64,000 nucleotides of DNA, taken from assembly GCA_024362935.1 (NCBI GenBank), contig JANCRA010000017.1, positions 17,635,001 to 17,699,000 of the forward strand, read 5' to 3'. The position numbers were made by a program, and so were the translations under genes. Shown piece after piece: positions 1 through 12,072 of this stretch. The notes under the pieces are model-generated. The model was not told the origin of the DNA and ran no database searches. It saw nothing but the letters and a program-made list of their open reading frames with translations. The DNA is from Setophaga petechia (taxonomy: Eukaryota; Chordata; Aves; Passeriformes; Parulidae). Position 1 is the stretch's first letter. Each line of letters begins with the position of its first letter.

Positions 1-169
1 AAAAAAATGGGGTATTGAAGTGGGCTGAAACAGTTATTAAAGATGAAAGGAATGAGAAGAATTGTGTTTTGAATTTAATTTTATATTCACCGTGTGGAAG
101 GACTGGATATTTATTCAAAATACTTTTTTTTCATAGCTAGATAAATAGACTCAGAGGAGAATTTAAGCT

Positions 170-232
170 GAAAAGGAGCTCTGGATGTCATCAAGTCTAA
201 CCCTGTCTACTCACCAAGAAGTCTATAATGAG
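170..232 (-). mobile_element. Possible CR1 LINE scrap
   Basis: The stretch around GGATGTCATCAAGTCTAACC resembles the reverse complement of the CR1 3' end (family form: a Gly-like GGTCATC..GTCCAACC run). It is short and diverged, so the assignment is weak. Confidence 0.35.
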
Positions 233-2029
233 AAATAATCTGACTTACTAGAAAACACACACTATTTTACAGGCCTACATTTAACAAGCCTAGCTTTCAA
301 AGATGAATTATTACAGGCAAGGGAAAAAATGCCATTTAATAGTAATTTAACAATCTAGGACAATTCCAGTCATTTCAAAACAATTTTTTTATGATTCAAT
401 TATCTTCTCATTTTCACTCCACAGAGCTTGCTCTCAGCAAAGACAGCTGTTAAATGACTTTTTAAAGAGTTATTACTGTTCTTAAAATCACTTCTTAATG
501 TCTCCAGAAAAAGTTAAGGAGATGATTAAACACATGTGCCCAACGCAGAGCAGTTTTTACAGACCCACTGAGATTATGCAACTGAAAGATCAACAAGAAA
601 TGAGATGGTTGGTGAAACATTCTGGGAAAAGGGGGAGAAGGCTTTGCTTGGTTTCAAAGTTAGAGCCAGACAGGATCCTAACAGAAAGAAACTATTTATT
701 TTCACCCTTGGATTGTGGCTGAATTGTTTGCTTTGGAATATTGTACTGAGGAAAATCCTGAAATCCTGCACATTTAAAAAAATAAAGGGATTTACTTGCT
801 GTAATCAAGCAGCTAAATTTCCCAAACTAAACTAGACCAGTTTGGTTTAGCTCCTTTCATTCTGCTAAAATAAAATAATTCCCTAATGTGTTTAGAGAAT
901 GATTATATCAGACAATTAAATAAGACTGTGGCTCACTTGTTGTGCACCTGTTGGTGTGCAGGGTGAAAGAATGAAAAATGAAGCTGAAGCACTGCTGGGA
1001 TTCACAGAAAGAGCTGAAGATAAGTATAGGATATAAACTTAAAGACAATAATCTCTAAAACAAAGTTATAACCAAATTTAACCTCTGTGGCAGCACGTTC
1101 CCCCTCAGTGGCTCCATCAACACAAACACTGGAAATTCCCACCCTGCCCTGGCAGAAATCTGCTCCCAGACCACCTCCTCCCCTCCTTCTCCAAGCAAAT
1201 GCCCAGCAGTAAAACCTCAATTCCAAACAAATTAAACCAGCTAGAACAAGACCAGAGAGCCTGGCTCTTCACAAAAATTCTGCTCATCCAAGAATTCCTA
1301 CATCAAAACCCCTCTGATTTCATTGCAGTAATTGTTGACATCCTATGGGACAAGTCAGGATATTTCACTAAAACCTGTCTGCTGCTCCCAGGGAACAAGA
1401 GGAGAGCTAGAAGTGTTTAAAGGAACATCCTGCCTTCACTTCAGGTTTAAGTATGGGCTAGAGGATCTAAATGGATGCAGTTTCAAAGTGTTTTGTCAGG
1501 AAATAGGCACTGTATTCTCATGCTGCTTTGCAGGATAAAAAGTTCATCACATTCTCTATGAAAACCCTTTTAGGGCAAAGAAACATTTTTAGTGGAAAGG
1601 AAAGCAATGGCTGATACTTGGCCTGTCCTTCAGTTGTGTTGTACATAGTTTGAAAACCTTGGGACAAGAATCTAGAAGTCTTATAGTCTGGATATTAACA
1701 TTTGATTTAATCAAATTCAAGTGCTCTCAGCCTAAATTTTTAGCTTCATGACCAGGATCTGAAAATCAAGATATGGGTTATGTCTCAGATTTGTTGCCTG
1801 CTTCTTTTATTATCTCAGAACCATCACCCAGGCTCTGGTATCACAGTTCCCTCATGTAAAAGAGCATTTTTCTGGGGACACAACAGGAACTGAGCAGGCT
1901 TTTCAAAAATCCAGATTTGCAAAGCCAAGTGGAATTCATGTACACTATGAGAGATCCATTATATTCAGAGTTGCACAATTTATCTTCTCATTATACTGAC
2001 ATCACAGAAATCAAAGTCTGCTGGGACTT

Positions 2030-2236
2030 CCCATTATAATAATATATTATAATGGGAATAATATATTATAATAATATATTAAAATACAATATAATATAAA
2101 TTATATATATTATAATAATATATAAATAACATAATATATTAATATATTAATAATATATATAATATATAATTATATATAATAATATAATATATATTATAAT
2201 ATATATTATTATAATAATATATTATAATAATATATA
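2030..2236. repeat. AT-rich low-complexity array starting with a palindrome
   Basis: About 200 bases are made almost only of A and T in TATAATAAT-type repeats. The left edge (2030-2056) is a perfect palindrome with 12-base arms (CCCATTATAATA) and a 3-base loop. The array creates a spurious Tyr/Ile-rich reading frame on the minus strand. Confidence 0.85.
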
Positions 2237-2935
2237 GACCAATATATTTCCAATAAAGTGTTTTGAACAGCAAGCAAAGGCAACACTTTGAGAAAGTGGA
2301 CAGCCACTGCCATCCTCTGCCATGCTTCAGTTTACCTGATAAGTTACAAGTTAAGAGGAAAGGAGACATTCTAAAAAGAAATGAGCATTTTTAAACCCTG
2401 TTCATTTCAATAGAAGTTGTGAAAATGAAGAACCTTTTTGAACAGGGCAAACATACCTTGATTTAAATGGAAATTGTGAGCAAACCACTAAGAAATCCTA
2501 GGAGTTGGAGAAAAGCTATTTTAAGCTATTACATATGGTTTGAGTTGCTAGGGAAACCTCTTTTGCAGTGTTCATCCAGCACAGATGCTCAGGAAAGCTC
2601 TGTCTCCATGTCAGAGCATTTCAGAGCCCTGCAGAATGGGAGGAAATAGAGATGCACACACACACACAGAGGCAAAAATACCTCAGCAATTCTACCTTAG
2701 TCATGTTCCACATCTTTGGGGGCAGCTCCTCTTCCCCTCTCTGCCATGGCCACCAGAGCAAAAGCTCTGACTCCAGACTGAGAATATTTGCTCAAATATT
2801 TCTTTCAATTTGGATCCATTGGGGTTCATGTTTGAGACATCCATCTTTGTAGAGCAGGAGCTCTGCCTTTGCCATGCACTCAGGGACAAGGCAAAGGACA
2901 GGCTGGCCTTTCTGGTCACCCTTTTGAGCAGGGAG

Positions 2936-3070
2936 ATAAATAAATATTTTATATCTATGATACATATTATATATCCATATAAATAAATACATATTTTATA
3001 TCTATGATACATATTATGTATCCATATATCTATATAGATATATCTCTCTCTCTCTACATATATATAAATA
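2936..3070. repeat. AT-rich tandem duplication
   Basis: A unit of about 46 bases containing TATATCTATGATACATATTA occurs twice, at about 2936-2981 and 2982-3027. TATATC and CTCTCT microsatellite-like sequence then runs to about 3070. Confidence 0.75.
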
Positions 3071-6000
3071 TTTTGAACAGACAATAAATATATACTCTGA
3101 ACAAAAACTGGGGTGCTCTATCATGTTTATAGTGATCATTTAAAGATGAAAATGCAGGTTCTAGGTCATGACTCTCATTTCTGTCTCACAAAAGTCACTC
3201 ACAAAGGATTCTCTCCAGGTCATCATTCACTTTGTGGCAAACTACACCTAAAGGCAGAAATTCCTCCTGTGCCCTTCCTTACCCACCCGTGTCTGTGTGC
3301 TGGTGCAGCGGCTCAGGATGAATTTTTGACCTTTCTGAGATGCCAGCCCCAGTAAATCCCCAGCAGTGCAGGCAGTGCAGTCCCTGGTGCTGTCACAGGG
3401 GATTTAGGAGCAGAGCAAAACAACTTCCTGGGAAGTTCCAGCCTGGTGGCCCTGCAGGAGCCAGGCTGCTCAACCAGAACACCACGAGCTGCTGAGATCA
3501 GCGCGGCAAGGACAAGGCTGTGAGTCAGGATTAAATTTTTTTGCCTTAATTTGTTTTATTCACCTAAAGGATCCCCAATTTTCTGCTAAAAAAGAGATGA
3601 AGAGTGGCTTGGTGGGACAAAATGCCAATAAAGTTGCTTGGGAGGAAGCTTTGATGGGATGCCCCAAAGCAGGAGAGCTCAGATGTGCCTCTCCCTTCCT
3701 CTTTCAAACAGAGCCCAATTACTCCTCAGCTGCTTAAATTTTCCTTATACTTTTTCACCTAAAGTGAATCCAAACCTGACTTTAACACAATTTAAAAAGT
3801 AACAAATTCAGGTCTGGAAGGACAATATTTTATGAGTAAATGCAATAAAATTGCTGTGTTATTATTTGTATAACCACATTACAATGTAAATTTGCCTCTC
3901 TCCAGCCTAGTGATTACTGCTGGCACTCCAGGAAAAAAAACCTGTCATAATAATAACAATATAAGCAATATTTTTCACAGTTCATATCAGTTACACACTT
4001 TTAGCCTTTCTTTGTTTTTCTTTTGATTTAATATGCTACATTTATTTAGATTTCATGTTTTCATTCAGATTCAATTACAGTGAGTGAGGCTGACACAAAC
4101 CCTGGCTTGTTGGAGCAAGTTATCACTATTATCTGTCCAGATAAATGCCAAGTCACTAATGGCACTGAGAGAACAGGTTTTATTAAGCCAGGTTGTCAGA
4201 AATACTGGTAAATACACCTGATAGTGTCCAATTAAAGCAGCCCTAATGTTCTGTCTGTAAATGTTGTAAAGACAATTCTCTCTCTGTGTTACAAAGGTGC
4301 TGTGGGCTTGTGAGTAGAGGTTTCCTACTAAGAAATTCCTGTAAGGTGCTGCCTCAACCCCCTTTTTTTCTGAGCTAGCACAGGGGATTTTCACTGGATA
4401 TTATTTCTGTCATTAGCAATAACATACACAATAATAAATGCTAAAATATTTCTCAGGTGTTCAAATGTGCAAGTCAGTGACCAAAGGTAAGAACAGGAGC
4501 TAAAACACAACAGTGTACATAATTTATAGCATTCAAAATTCCTTCCAGTAAATATGGAAGGGCATTCACAATATGCTGGTTTGGTTGTACTGACTTGAAA
4601 GAAAATGCCCTCAATTGAGCCAGAAATGAATACAGCATGCTAAGGTATTTGAATTCTTTTCCAGACCTAGGTTTGAGTTATATTTTCTGACACAGAAGCT
4701 CAGAAGATAACAACTGGCTTTGGAGAGTATGTTGGTATCAGCATATCTGTACCCAGGGACACACAGAAACATTTGGCTTTAACACAGGGAAACTCTCTCA
4801 AAGTGAAATTGCACAATTAACAGAATGAGAGAATTGATCACAGATAAATTTATGTGGCTCAAAAAACCTTCAAACAGAATAGAAAACTTCAGTCTGCTTC
4901 TCATCTCTGATTCCTACCTGTGAGGCTGCCCAGACCTTTACACACATCCTCTTTCCATCATTTCTAATAAATCTGTAATTATGACAGGGCTAAATAGGTT
5001 AAAAATCACTTTTTTTCTCCCCACTGCAGTAGTGTTTAGCTTTGATTGAGGTATCCAGCAGATCAGCTGAATCAGGTCAAGAGATATTTTGGAACAAGCC
5101 TGGAGATTTTTACGTGACTGGGGGTGTCTCATACAGCAAAATGAAATTTGAAGTGGTGCCTTCATCTAGGGGATCGTGTTCCACTTGAAGGGGAAAGCAG
5201 GATAAGTCCTGTTATTTGTTAGCTAGGATCCAGCTAAATACAGGAAAGGAAAAATGTTTAAAAAGAAATGGTCATGAGAAGCCCAAGAATAGTGCCCCAT
5301 TGCCTTTGATGAAAAACAAAGAGTGAGAAGCACGTATGAAGGCATTAGTGGTTTGAGGTTTAATAAATCAAGATATCTGCAGAAATCTCCCAGCAGGATC
5401 TATACCTGATGAGCTGGAGGCTCAGATTGGCAGGGGCAGGGATAATTGCTATTGAGACTGCTGCTCTCTGCCTTTCCAAAGCTCTGCTCACTGCAGGCAC
5501 AACCACTTCACATTTCTCTTTTTCTTGTGCTTGGATCTCCCTTTGCTCCTCTCTGCTCCACTTTTCCCAATAACAGTCAAAAGGGACAGCACAAAGCAGG
5601 GTCTTCCTCCCCTCATGCTCTCCCATCAGGAGCCTTTCTGAAAAGTGCTTAATGAAGGAACAAACATGGAGTTAATTAGTTTCATCTGGCAATAGCTTTG
5701 GCTTGGAGTGAAATCCAGTTCCTCTTGCTATTGGCCTGTATTTTGTTTTCTATGTCCTCTAAAACAAAATGCCACGGGCTCAGATCCAGCATTAAGCCAT
5801 TATTTTTCATTTTGTACATTCTGACAGCTCAAAATCATGCTATATGATGCCTTCTGGTCACATTATTTTTTGTTCTTTAGAAAGATTATCACTTGCTCCC
5901 AGGAAGTTGAGCAGGAAATACTCAACCTCAATGAGTTTCCTTCTCCTTCACTTTTAATTTCCCTCCAACACAATCATGTACTACAAATGTGAGTTTGGAA

Positions 6001-8387
6001 TTCATGCCTTGCAGTGACCACTTGGTATTATCAGAACAAAGGATAATTTTAAGATGATAATATATAAAATACTGCTATCCTTTCACCTGAAAGGTTTCAC
6101 TCAGTTACTCTTTATTACATAATCTAAATGAATACAGTGTTAATTCTCCTGGAGGATAATGCTCTTGAATGGTGATTTAAACTGGCATTAATTGAAATTA
6201 TTTGTCTGAGGCACTCACTTCACCCCTGAATATAGAAATATTTCTATTAAATAAAAAAGGCTGTGCAGGCAGTGCTCTCTCCAGGCTGATTGGATATTGC
6301 TTCACCTCCAATTTCTATGCCACAGAAAAAAGGGTTTTAAAGTAATTTTAAGGATTTTTATAGCAAAGTTTTATGTTCAGATTAGTTCTGTACCAGGATG
6401 AGAACCTTTAGAAACTCCTTTCTATGTACATTATTCAATTTCTCAATTATCTGCATCAAACCCTTCTGTAGACATGAGATCTTTCAACAGCAGAAAAAGT
6501 AAATCAACAATCAAGAGAGTTCCCACACTAATCTGCAGAGACTGGAAAATAATTTTGCAATTCCTCTGTTAAAAATAATGAATATACAATTTCCAAAGGG
6601 AAGCAGCTTCCTGAGGAGATGTTTGGATTGACTCATCTTTGTGCCTCAAAGTCAGAGTGGCCACAGCTGAGAGAAGGCACAAAGGGCTCAGGGCTCTGCA
6701 CTTTGGGTGCAGCTTCCATTTCCCACTGGAATTACCCCAACAAATCCCTGATTTCTATTTCTGGGGGCATTCAAAATATCCTAACCCAAATTCATCCTGC
6801 TATGAATCATGCTGACATCTGTCTGTACGCTGTCATGTCTGGGGGAAGAACAAAACTCAAACGAGCTAAAAGTGGTTTGCAGTTAATGAAATGCACATTT
6901 ACACTTCTAATCCCAAATGGGAAAAGTTATTTTAACTAACACTGACTGAGACAAGTGGCCAGTTCATGCTGGCCTTGGCAATAAAAATTGTTAAAACCAG
7001 GCAGTTCCAAGAGCTCCAAGCCCTAAAGGAATTGTCAGAGCTTTCACTTTAGTTGGGAAGTCAGGAGTTTCTCTGTTAAGTGAAAAAATATAGATTTAAA
7101 TATTTTATTTCTTCATTTGTTGCATCATTTTCTATCATTATTACAACCTGATGTTAATGTTATGACCTCAGCAGTCATCAACAATTTCCCATACTCTTTT
7201 AGGACAAATCTTTTCACCCATACCCTAAAAACCACAATAAAGAATAAAAAATGAAGATGACTGCAGCAGAAATTTCAAGGCAGAAGCTGGGACAGTTACT
7301 GATGTGCTAAAATTTTATCAGCATCGATTAATACATTAATACAACTTTATCATTATTTTATCTGTGTTCAGAAATGGCTTCTAAATTTTTCTCTCTTATT
7401 TCCTAACTGAAATATTTTAATTTCTTGGCCAGCTGCTGGGGTTCAGCTGTGACAGATGCAGGGAATTTTGTAGGAAAAGAGTTTTTGTCAGCAGCCAGAG
7501 GGGCAGAGCTCCCAGGGCTGAGCAGGGTGGAGCTGGCTGGGGAAAGGGGCTGAGCTGCACTTTTAAATAAGCAATAAATAAAAAGAAAGAAAATAAAAAC
7601 GATGATCTGCACTGGAGATGTTGCTGCACAAAGCAACAGAAGTGGTGGAGCTGCAGTTTTGCCTGGGCACAGCTCCAGCACATCCCACAGAGCTGGAGCC
7701 CCTGAGCTGCAGCACCCGTGGCTGGTGGGGTCACAGAGCCCAAACCCAAACCAACAACTGAACTTGGCTAAATTGAATTTCTCCAATATCACAACACATT
7801 AAACACCTACATTCAACAAACACCTGGGAAGTGGTCACCATAAAAATATAAATAATTGCCTCAAAAATGTAAATAATAGCCTCATCTACACCAACAAAAT
7901 TAAAATACTCCAATAAATCACCTTGTTTTCATGCAATAGTGTGCTTCTAAGCTTCCTCATCATCAGGTTTGCTTCTTGGTTTTGGCCACACTGAATGAGG
8001 TTTAATAAAGCACTGGGTTTTAAAAATGATATGGCAAATAAATGGCATTTATGTGTTATTGCATTCTAATTAAATAATGAGGAAATCTGGATTTATCCTT
8101 TATATACTGATTAATGAAGAGGGCTCTGCTGATTAGTGTGAAGAGTTCTCCATTATGACAGAAAATAAAATTAACATACTTCAGAAATTTAAAGAATTGT
8201 GGGCCTGGAATGAATCACAAAACTCATGCTATCAATTCTGATTACAGAAAAGATGAAATTGTACCTCCAAACACCATTTTTGAGTCCCAGCTTTGTTAGG
8301 ATCCAGAAAAGTCTTGCTGTTACCTGTCATTTTCTCCCCTGTGTTTCATCCAGGTAATTATTTGAACAGAAGTGTAAGCAGCTTTTT

Positions 8388-8850
8388 GAAAAGTAAAAAA
8401 TTCCCCAAAGTTTATTGAGAAAAGGGCAAAAATGCTTCTCTGAATTTAAATTCTGTTCCCAGAAAACTTTTTTCTTACTATGATAATAGCAAGAAAAAAA
8501 ATATTTACACAATATGATATAATTACCCATAATAATAATAATTAAATATTAATAACAATTAAACTTTTTTCTACCACATGATTTTCTGTAATAAAACCAT
8601 GGAGCAGCGTGAAAAGTAAAAAAATCCCCGAAGTTTATTGAGAAAAGGGCAAAACTCTCTGAATTTAAATTCTGTTTCCTCTCTGAATTAAAATTCTGTT
8701 CCCAGAAAACCTTTTTCTTACTATGATAATAGCAAGAAAAAAAATATTTACACAACATGATATAATTATGCATAATAATAATTAAATATTAATAACAATT
8801 AAACTTTTTTCTACCACATGATTTTCTGTAATAAAACCATGGAGCAGCGT
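8388..8850. repeat. Head-to-tail duplication of about 230 bp
   Basis: Copy 1 (8388-8610) and copy 2 (8611-8850) abut exactly, and both end at CATGGAGCAGCGT. They are nearly identical over most of their length. Copy 2 carries an extra short internal repeat of the TCTGAATTWAAATTCTG segment. It is noncoding and inside intron 1; the low divergence suggests a fairly recent event. Confidence 0.9.
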
Positions 8851-11643
8851 GAGGAGCAGGATTTGCCTGGAATTCCCTCAGCACCTTGTCTGCCTTTGGA
8901 GCTGAATCCCTGGCAGATTTCAAGCGTGGCTTGAGACAAGAAACAAGAAACAAGTTCCTCCTATCTCTTGTATTTATTTCACTCAGAGCCTGCCATCCCA
9001 GCTCAGTTTGGAAATGCCATGTGAAACAGTGTCAGAAGCCATCCAGAGGGCGAGATGACTTCTGACAATTCATGTTTTTCTCCCAGTAAGCTTTGGTACC
9101 TTGGAAAAAAAAGAATAAAATCCAATTTTCTGACATGATTCATTGTGACCAGCCACGCTGGCTGGTATTTATGTCCTCCTTGTCATCCAGACACTTAATG
9201 CTTTTTGATTATGTCTTCAAGTTTTCAGTGTGTATTTTCTGTTTCAAAATTCCATGTTTCTTTTAAAATGGACCATATTTTGAGTATCCTACACAAATCC
9301 TTACAGGAAAACTCTGGAAGATTTCACTTGGTTCTCTACCTGAAATAAAATTCATACAACTCAGTGAGTTCAGAATAATTTAAATATAGATTTATCTCTC
9401 CAGGCTAATCCAGGTTTTAAGCCATTATTAAGAATGCTAATTACAGCTCCTCATCCCAGTGAACAGCAGCACAAAGATAACATGAAACAATTTGGGTTCC
9501 TGATTCTTCAGACCAAACCATTGATATTTTTCCTCCCTTTTGGAAACTTTTATTCCTGAATATTCAGCTTTTGTTTGCCCAAACCTGTGCACATTTTAGA
9601 GAAATAAATCTTTATCTGTGCTACACCTCAGCATCCTCTGCTGGAATTCCACACCAGACTCCAGGGGGCTTTTCCTGACTCCTTCCTTGAGGATATTTTG
9701 ATCTCTGACTTTAATTCATCATTACCCAATTCTACACTCTGAAGGTCAATATTTGAGTCTGACAGTCACACACTAAGGAAAATATATAAATATTTATCTT
9801 TGAATTTAATTTCCCCCCTCCGTCATATATCTACCATTTCAAATCAGCTGCTGAAGAGAAACCAGAAATTATATTATTAATTTTAATGGAGAACTTGTTT
9901 TTGCTTCCAGTATTTTTCAGTCTCTGCAGACCTTTGCCTTTGAAATAATTAATTATATTAGTGGTATTTATAGTGTAGTTAAATGTGACTCCAATAAACT
10001 TCTGAAAAAATATCCATGACTAAATGAAATAATTAGACTTTCACTCCCTTGGAAATCATTCTCTAACCACAAATAAATACATGCCATGGGGAATTATTTA
10101 TTTCACACAACCAGTACTGTCTATTTACAATTGGGATATCTGAATATTATTTGAGTTTTTTTCTGCAAACATCAAGGCTAAGTGCAATGTACTGGGATGC
10201 AACACTTAGAGTGCATCTATTGAATCTGAAAAAAAGATTTTTTTCAAAAAATAATTTTCTGCAAAACGTTAAAGGACGCTTAAGAGGTAAATAACAAAAC
10301 ATCCCAGAGTATGAATTTGGCACCCAGTAGCTGATACAAAACTAATGAGCATATAATCCAATTTTGCAGCTTTGTCATTGCCTATGAAGCATTGAAAGAA
10401 AACAAATAAGAAAGTGGAGTCATTAAACACACTGAGACAAATTCATTTTTGTAAGTCAAAGATGACAAAGGAAACATATTAGAGGTGAACTTGCTTTTCC
10501 CATTTTTCTTTAAAACTAAATGAAGCTAAGCTAAAATGGATTTGAAGTTGCAATAAAGACAGAAACATTTTGCAAAGGGGATGGAAAACTGCTGTGTCTC
10601 CATTCAATATTACATTATAATTTGGTTTTTAATTATTTCCCTCGGCTTCTATGAGCCAAATAATGAGGTATGATCTTTGAAAATGAATGATCTAAGATCT
10701 CTGTTTTCTGATACTACCAATTCAACCTGACTTAGCCTTTTTTATTTCTCTGTTTTCTGAACTAGATGTTAAATTGTGGATGTAATCCAATATTCTGCTA
10801 AATTTGATATGCTAATTTTGTGAAGATACCTTATCTCTCCTAATCATTTATGAATTTGCATTGACAGTATCAAAGACAACCAGGAAATTTAGTCAACAGC
10901 TGTCATTATTTCCCAGTTGGGCTTTAAAAAAACAGGTGCTACACATTCTAAAAAAATATGTAGAAGATGTTTTTCTAAATAACCTCTAGATAAAGTAGTG
11001 TTAAATATTGCAGCATTTTCAAGTTATGGGATATAAATTTATATCAACAAATGGATTATTATTTAGTTAAAAAAAGAATAGAAAAATAAAGATTTTTCTA
11101 AGGAAGTATCAGGAAGGTGTTTCAATCTACATCAAGGTCCATATTTAAAGGCTGTAAGGAATGATGTTTTGAAAAAACAATATGGGTTGTCTATAACTGG
11201 GAAAGCTAACAGAATTCTGGAGTGGGAGGAATATATTTATATTGTACATTTCTGTGAAAGGCAGAGAAATTAATTTGTTTCCACTATTTGTATCCAGATT
11301 CTAAAAGCCATGTACAGGTTCCATGAGCTTTTAATTTGGAAATTTCTCTAGAATTATATGGTGCTGATTAAATTAGATTCGTTACTATTGACTCAAGTAA
11401 TTTAATGGTCAAAGTAAGAAGAGATCAGAAATAAGACCTAAAGATGTAATATCCAATATTTCATGCCAAGAGGTATTTCAGCTGTCAGTATCACAGGAAA
11501 ATAGGATTTTTTTTAAGGATTCTGTTTGTGAGTGCTCAGGGGACTGCATTTACCACGTCAGTGCTGTGCAATCCACTCACAACTGATGGAAGCAGACAAA
11601 TATTACAAGGGGGAAGCACCTCCTACTACACACAGCTGGAATA

Positions 11644-11718
11644 AAGTTCAGCTGTTTACAGTTTAATAAAGTGCAGTAAAGTACAGCTGTTTACAGTTTA
11701 ATAAAGTACAGTAAAGTT
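11644..11718. repeat. Two-copy 35-bp tandem repeat
   Basis: The segment CAGCTGTTTACAGTTTAATA followed by AAGTRCAGTAAAGT occurs at 11649 and again at 11684. It lies about 190 bases before the exon 2 acceptor. Confidence 0.8.
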
Positions 11719-11901
11719 GATGTGCTGGTTTATGAATAAAAACTTCCAGACAGCAGAGAGAAAAAGTGCAAAGAAGCCATGGTAAGACCAGGATTGTGGG
11801 ACTTTTAAAAATTTCTGTGCTGCCTTTTGAATAAAAATCAACATCATCAGGGTTTATAACGGATTTCTAACTGTGTTCATGCCTGCCTCTGTCCCTGGCA
11901 G

Positions 11902-12072
11902 GCTGTCCAGCAGCAGCAGCTCTCTGGGGATGAGCAGCAATGGCTCTGATGAGTATTTCCAGTCCCAGAACCACGCGGAGCAAACCTTCCGCAAGATGGA
12001 GAGTTACCTGCAGCAGCAGCAGCTCTGCGATGTGCTGCTCATCGCCGGGGACCAAAGGATCCCAGCACACAG
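11902..12072 (+). CDS. KLHL4: KLHL4 exon 2: Ser-rich linker and start of BTB domain
   Basis: The acceptor follows a pyrimidine-rich run ending CCCTGGCAG and the donor is ACAG|GTGCAG. The first base completes a codon begun in the missing upstream exon, and the last two bases begin an Arg codon. It encodes residues 1-57: a six-serine run, [12 protein letters not shown], then the BTB start [15 protein letters not shown] and LCDVLLIAG. The reading frame also stays open upstream to an in-frame ATG at 11879, so an alternative start cannot be excluded. The donor is followed within 6 bases by a tandem array. Confidence 0.9.

Larger units (their letters stand above)
1..11901 (+). other. Part of KLHL4 intron 1, no exon recognised
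   Basis: Because exon 2 starts in mid-codon, everything upstream is probably intron. I see no conserved coding segment here; the short reading frames lack family motifs. It is AT-rich, with a possible CR1 scrap near 170-230, AT-rich simple sequence (2030-2236, 2935-3070), a head-to-tail duplication (8388-8850) and a small duplication near exon 2 (11644-11718). The first coding exon may lie well upstream. Confidence 0.7.

Noticed and set aside
2139..2369. Minus-strand frame with a Tyr/Ile-rich tail
   Set aside because: Half of it is AT microsatellite, and the rest has no similarity I recognise.
7403..7792. 129-codon minus-strand frame with a hydrophobic stretch
   Set aside because: Overlapping frames in the same segment are equally open, there are no family motifs, and the intron 1 context gives no splice or promoter evidence.
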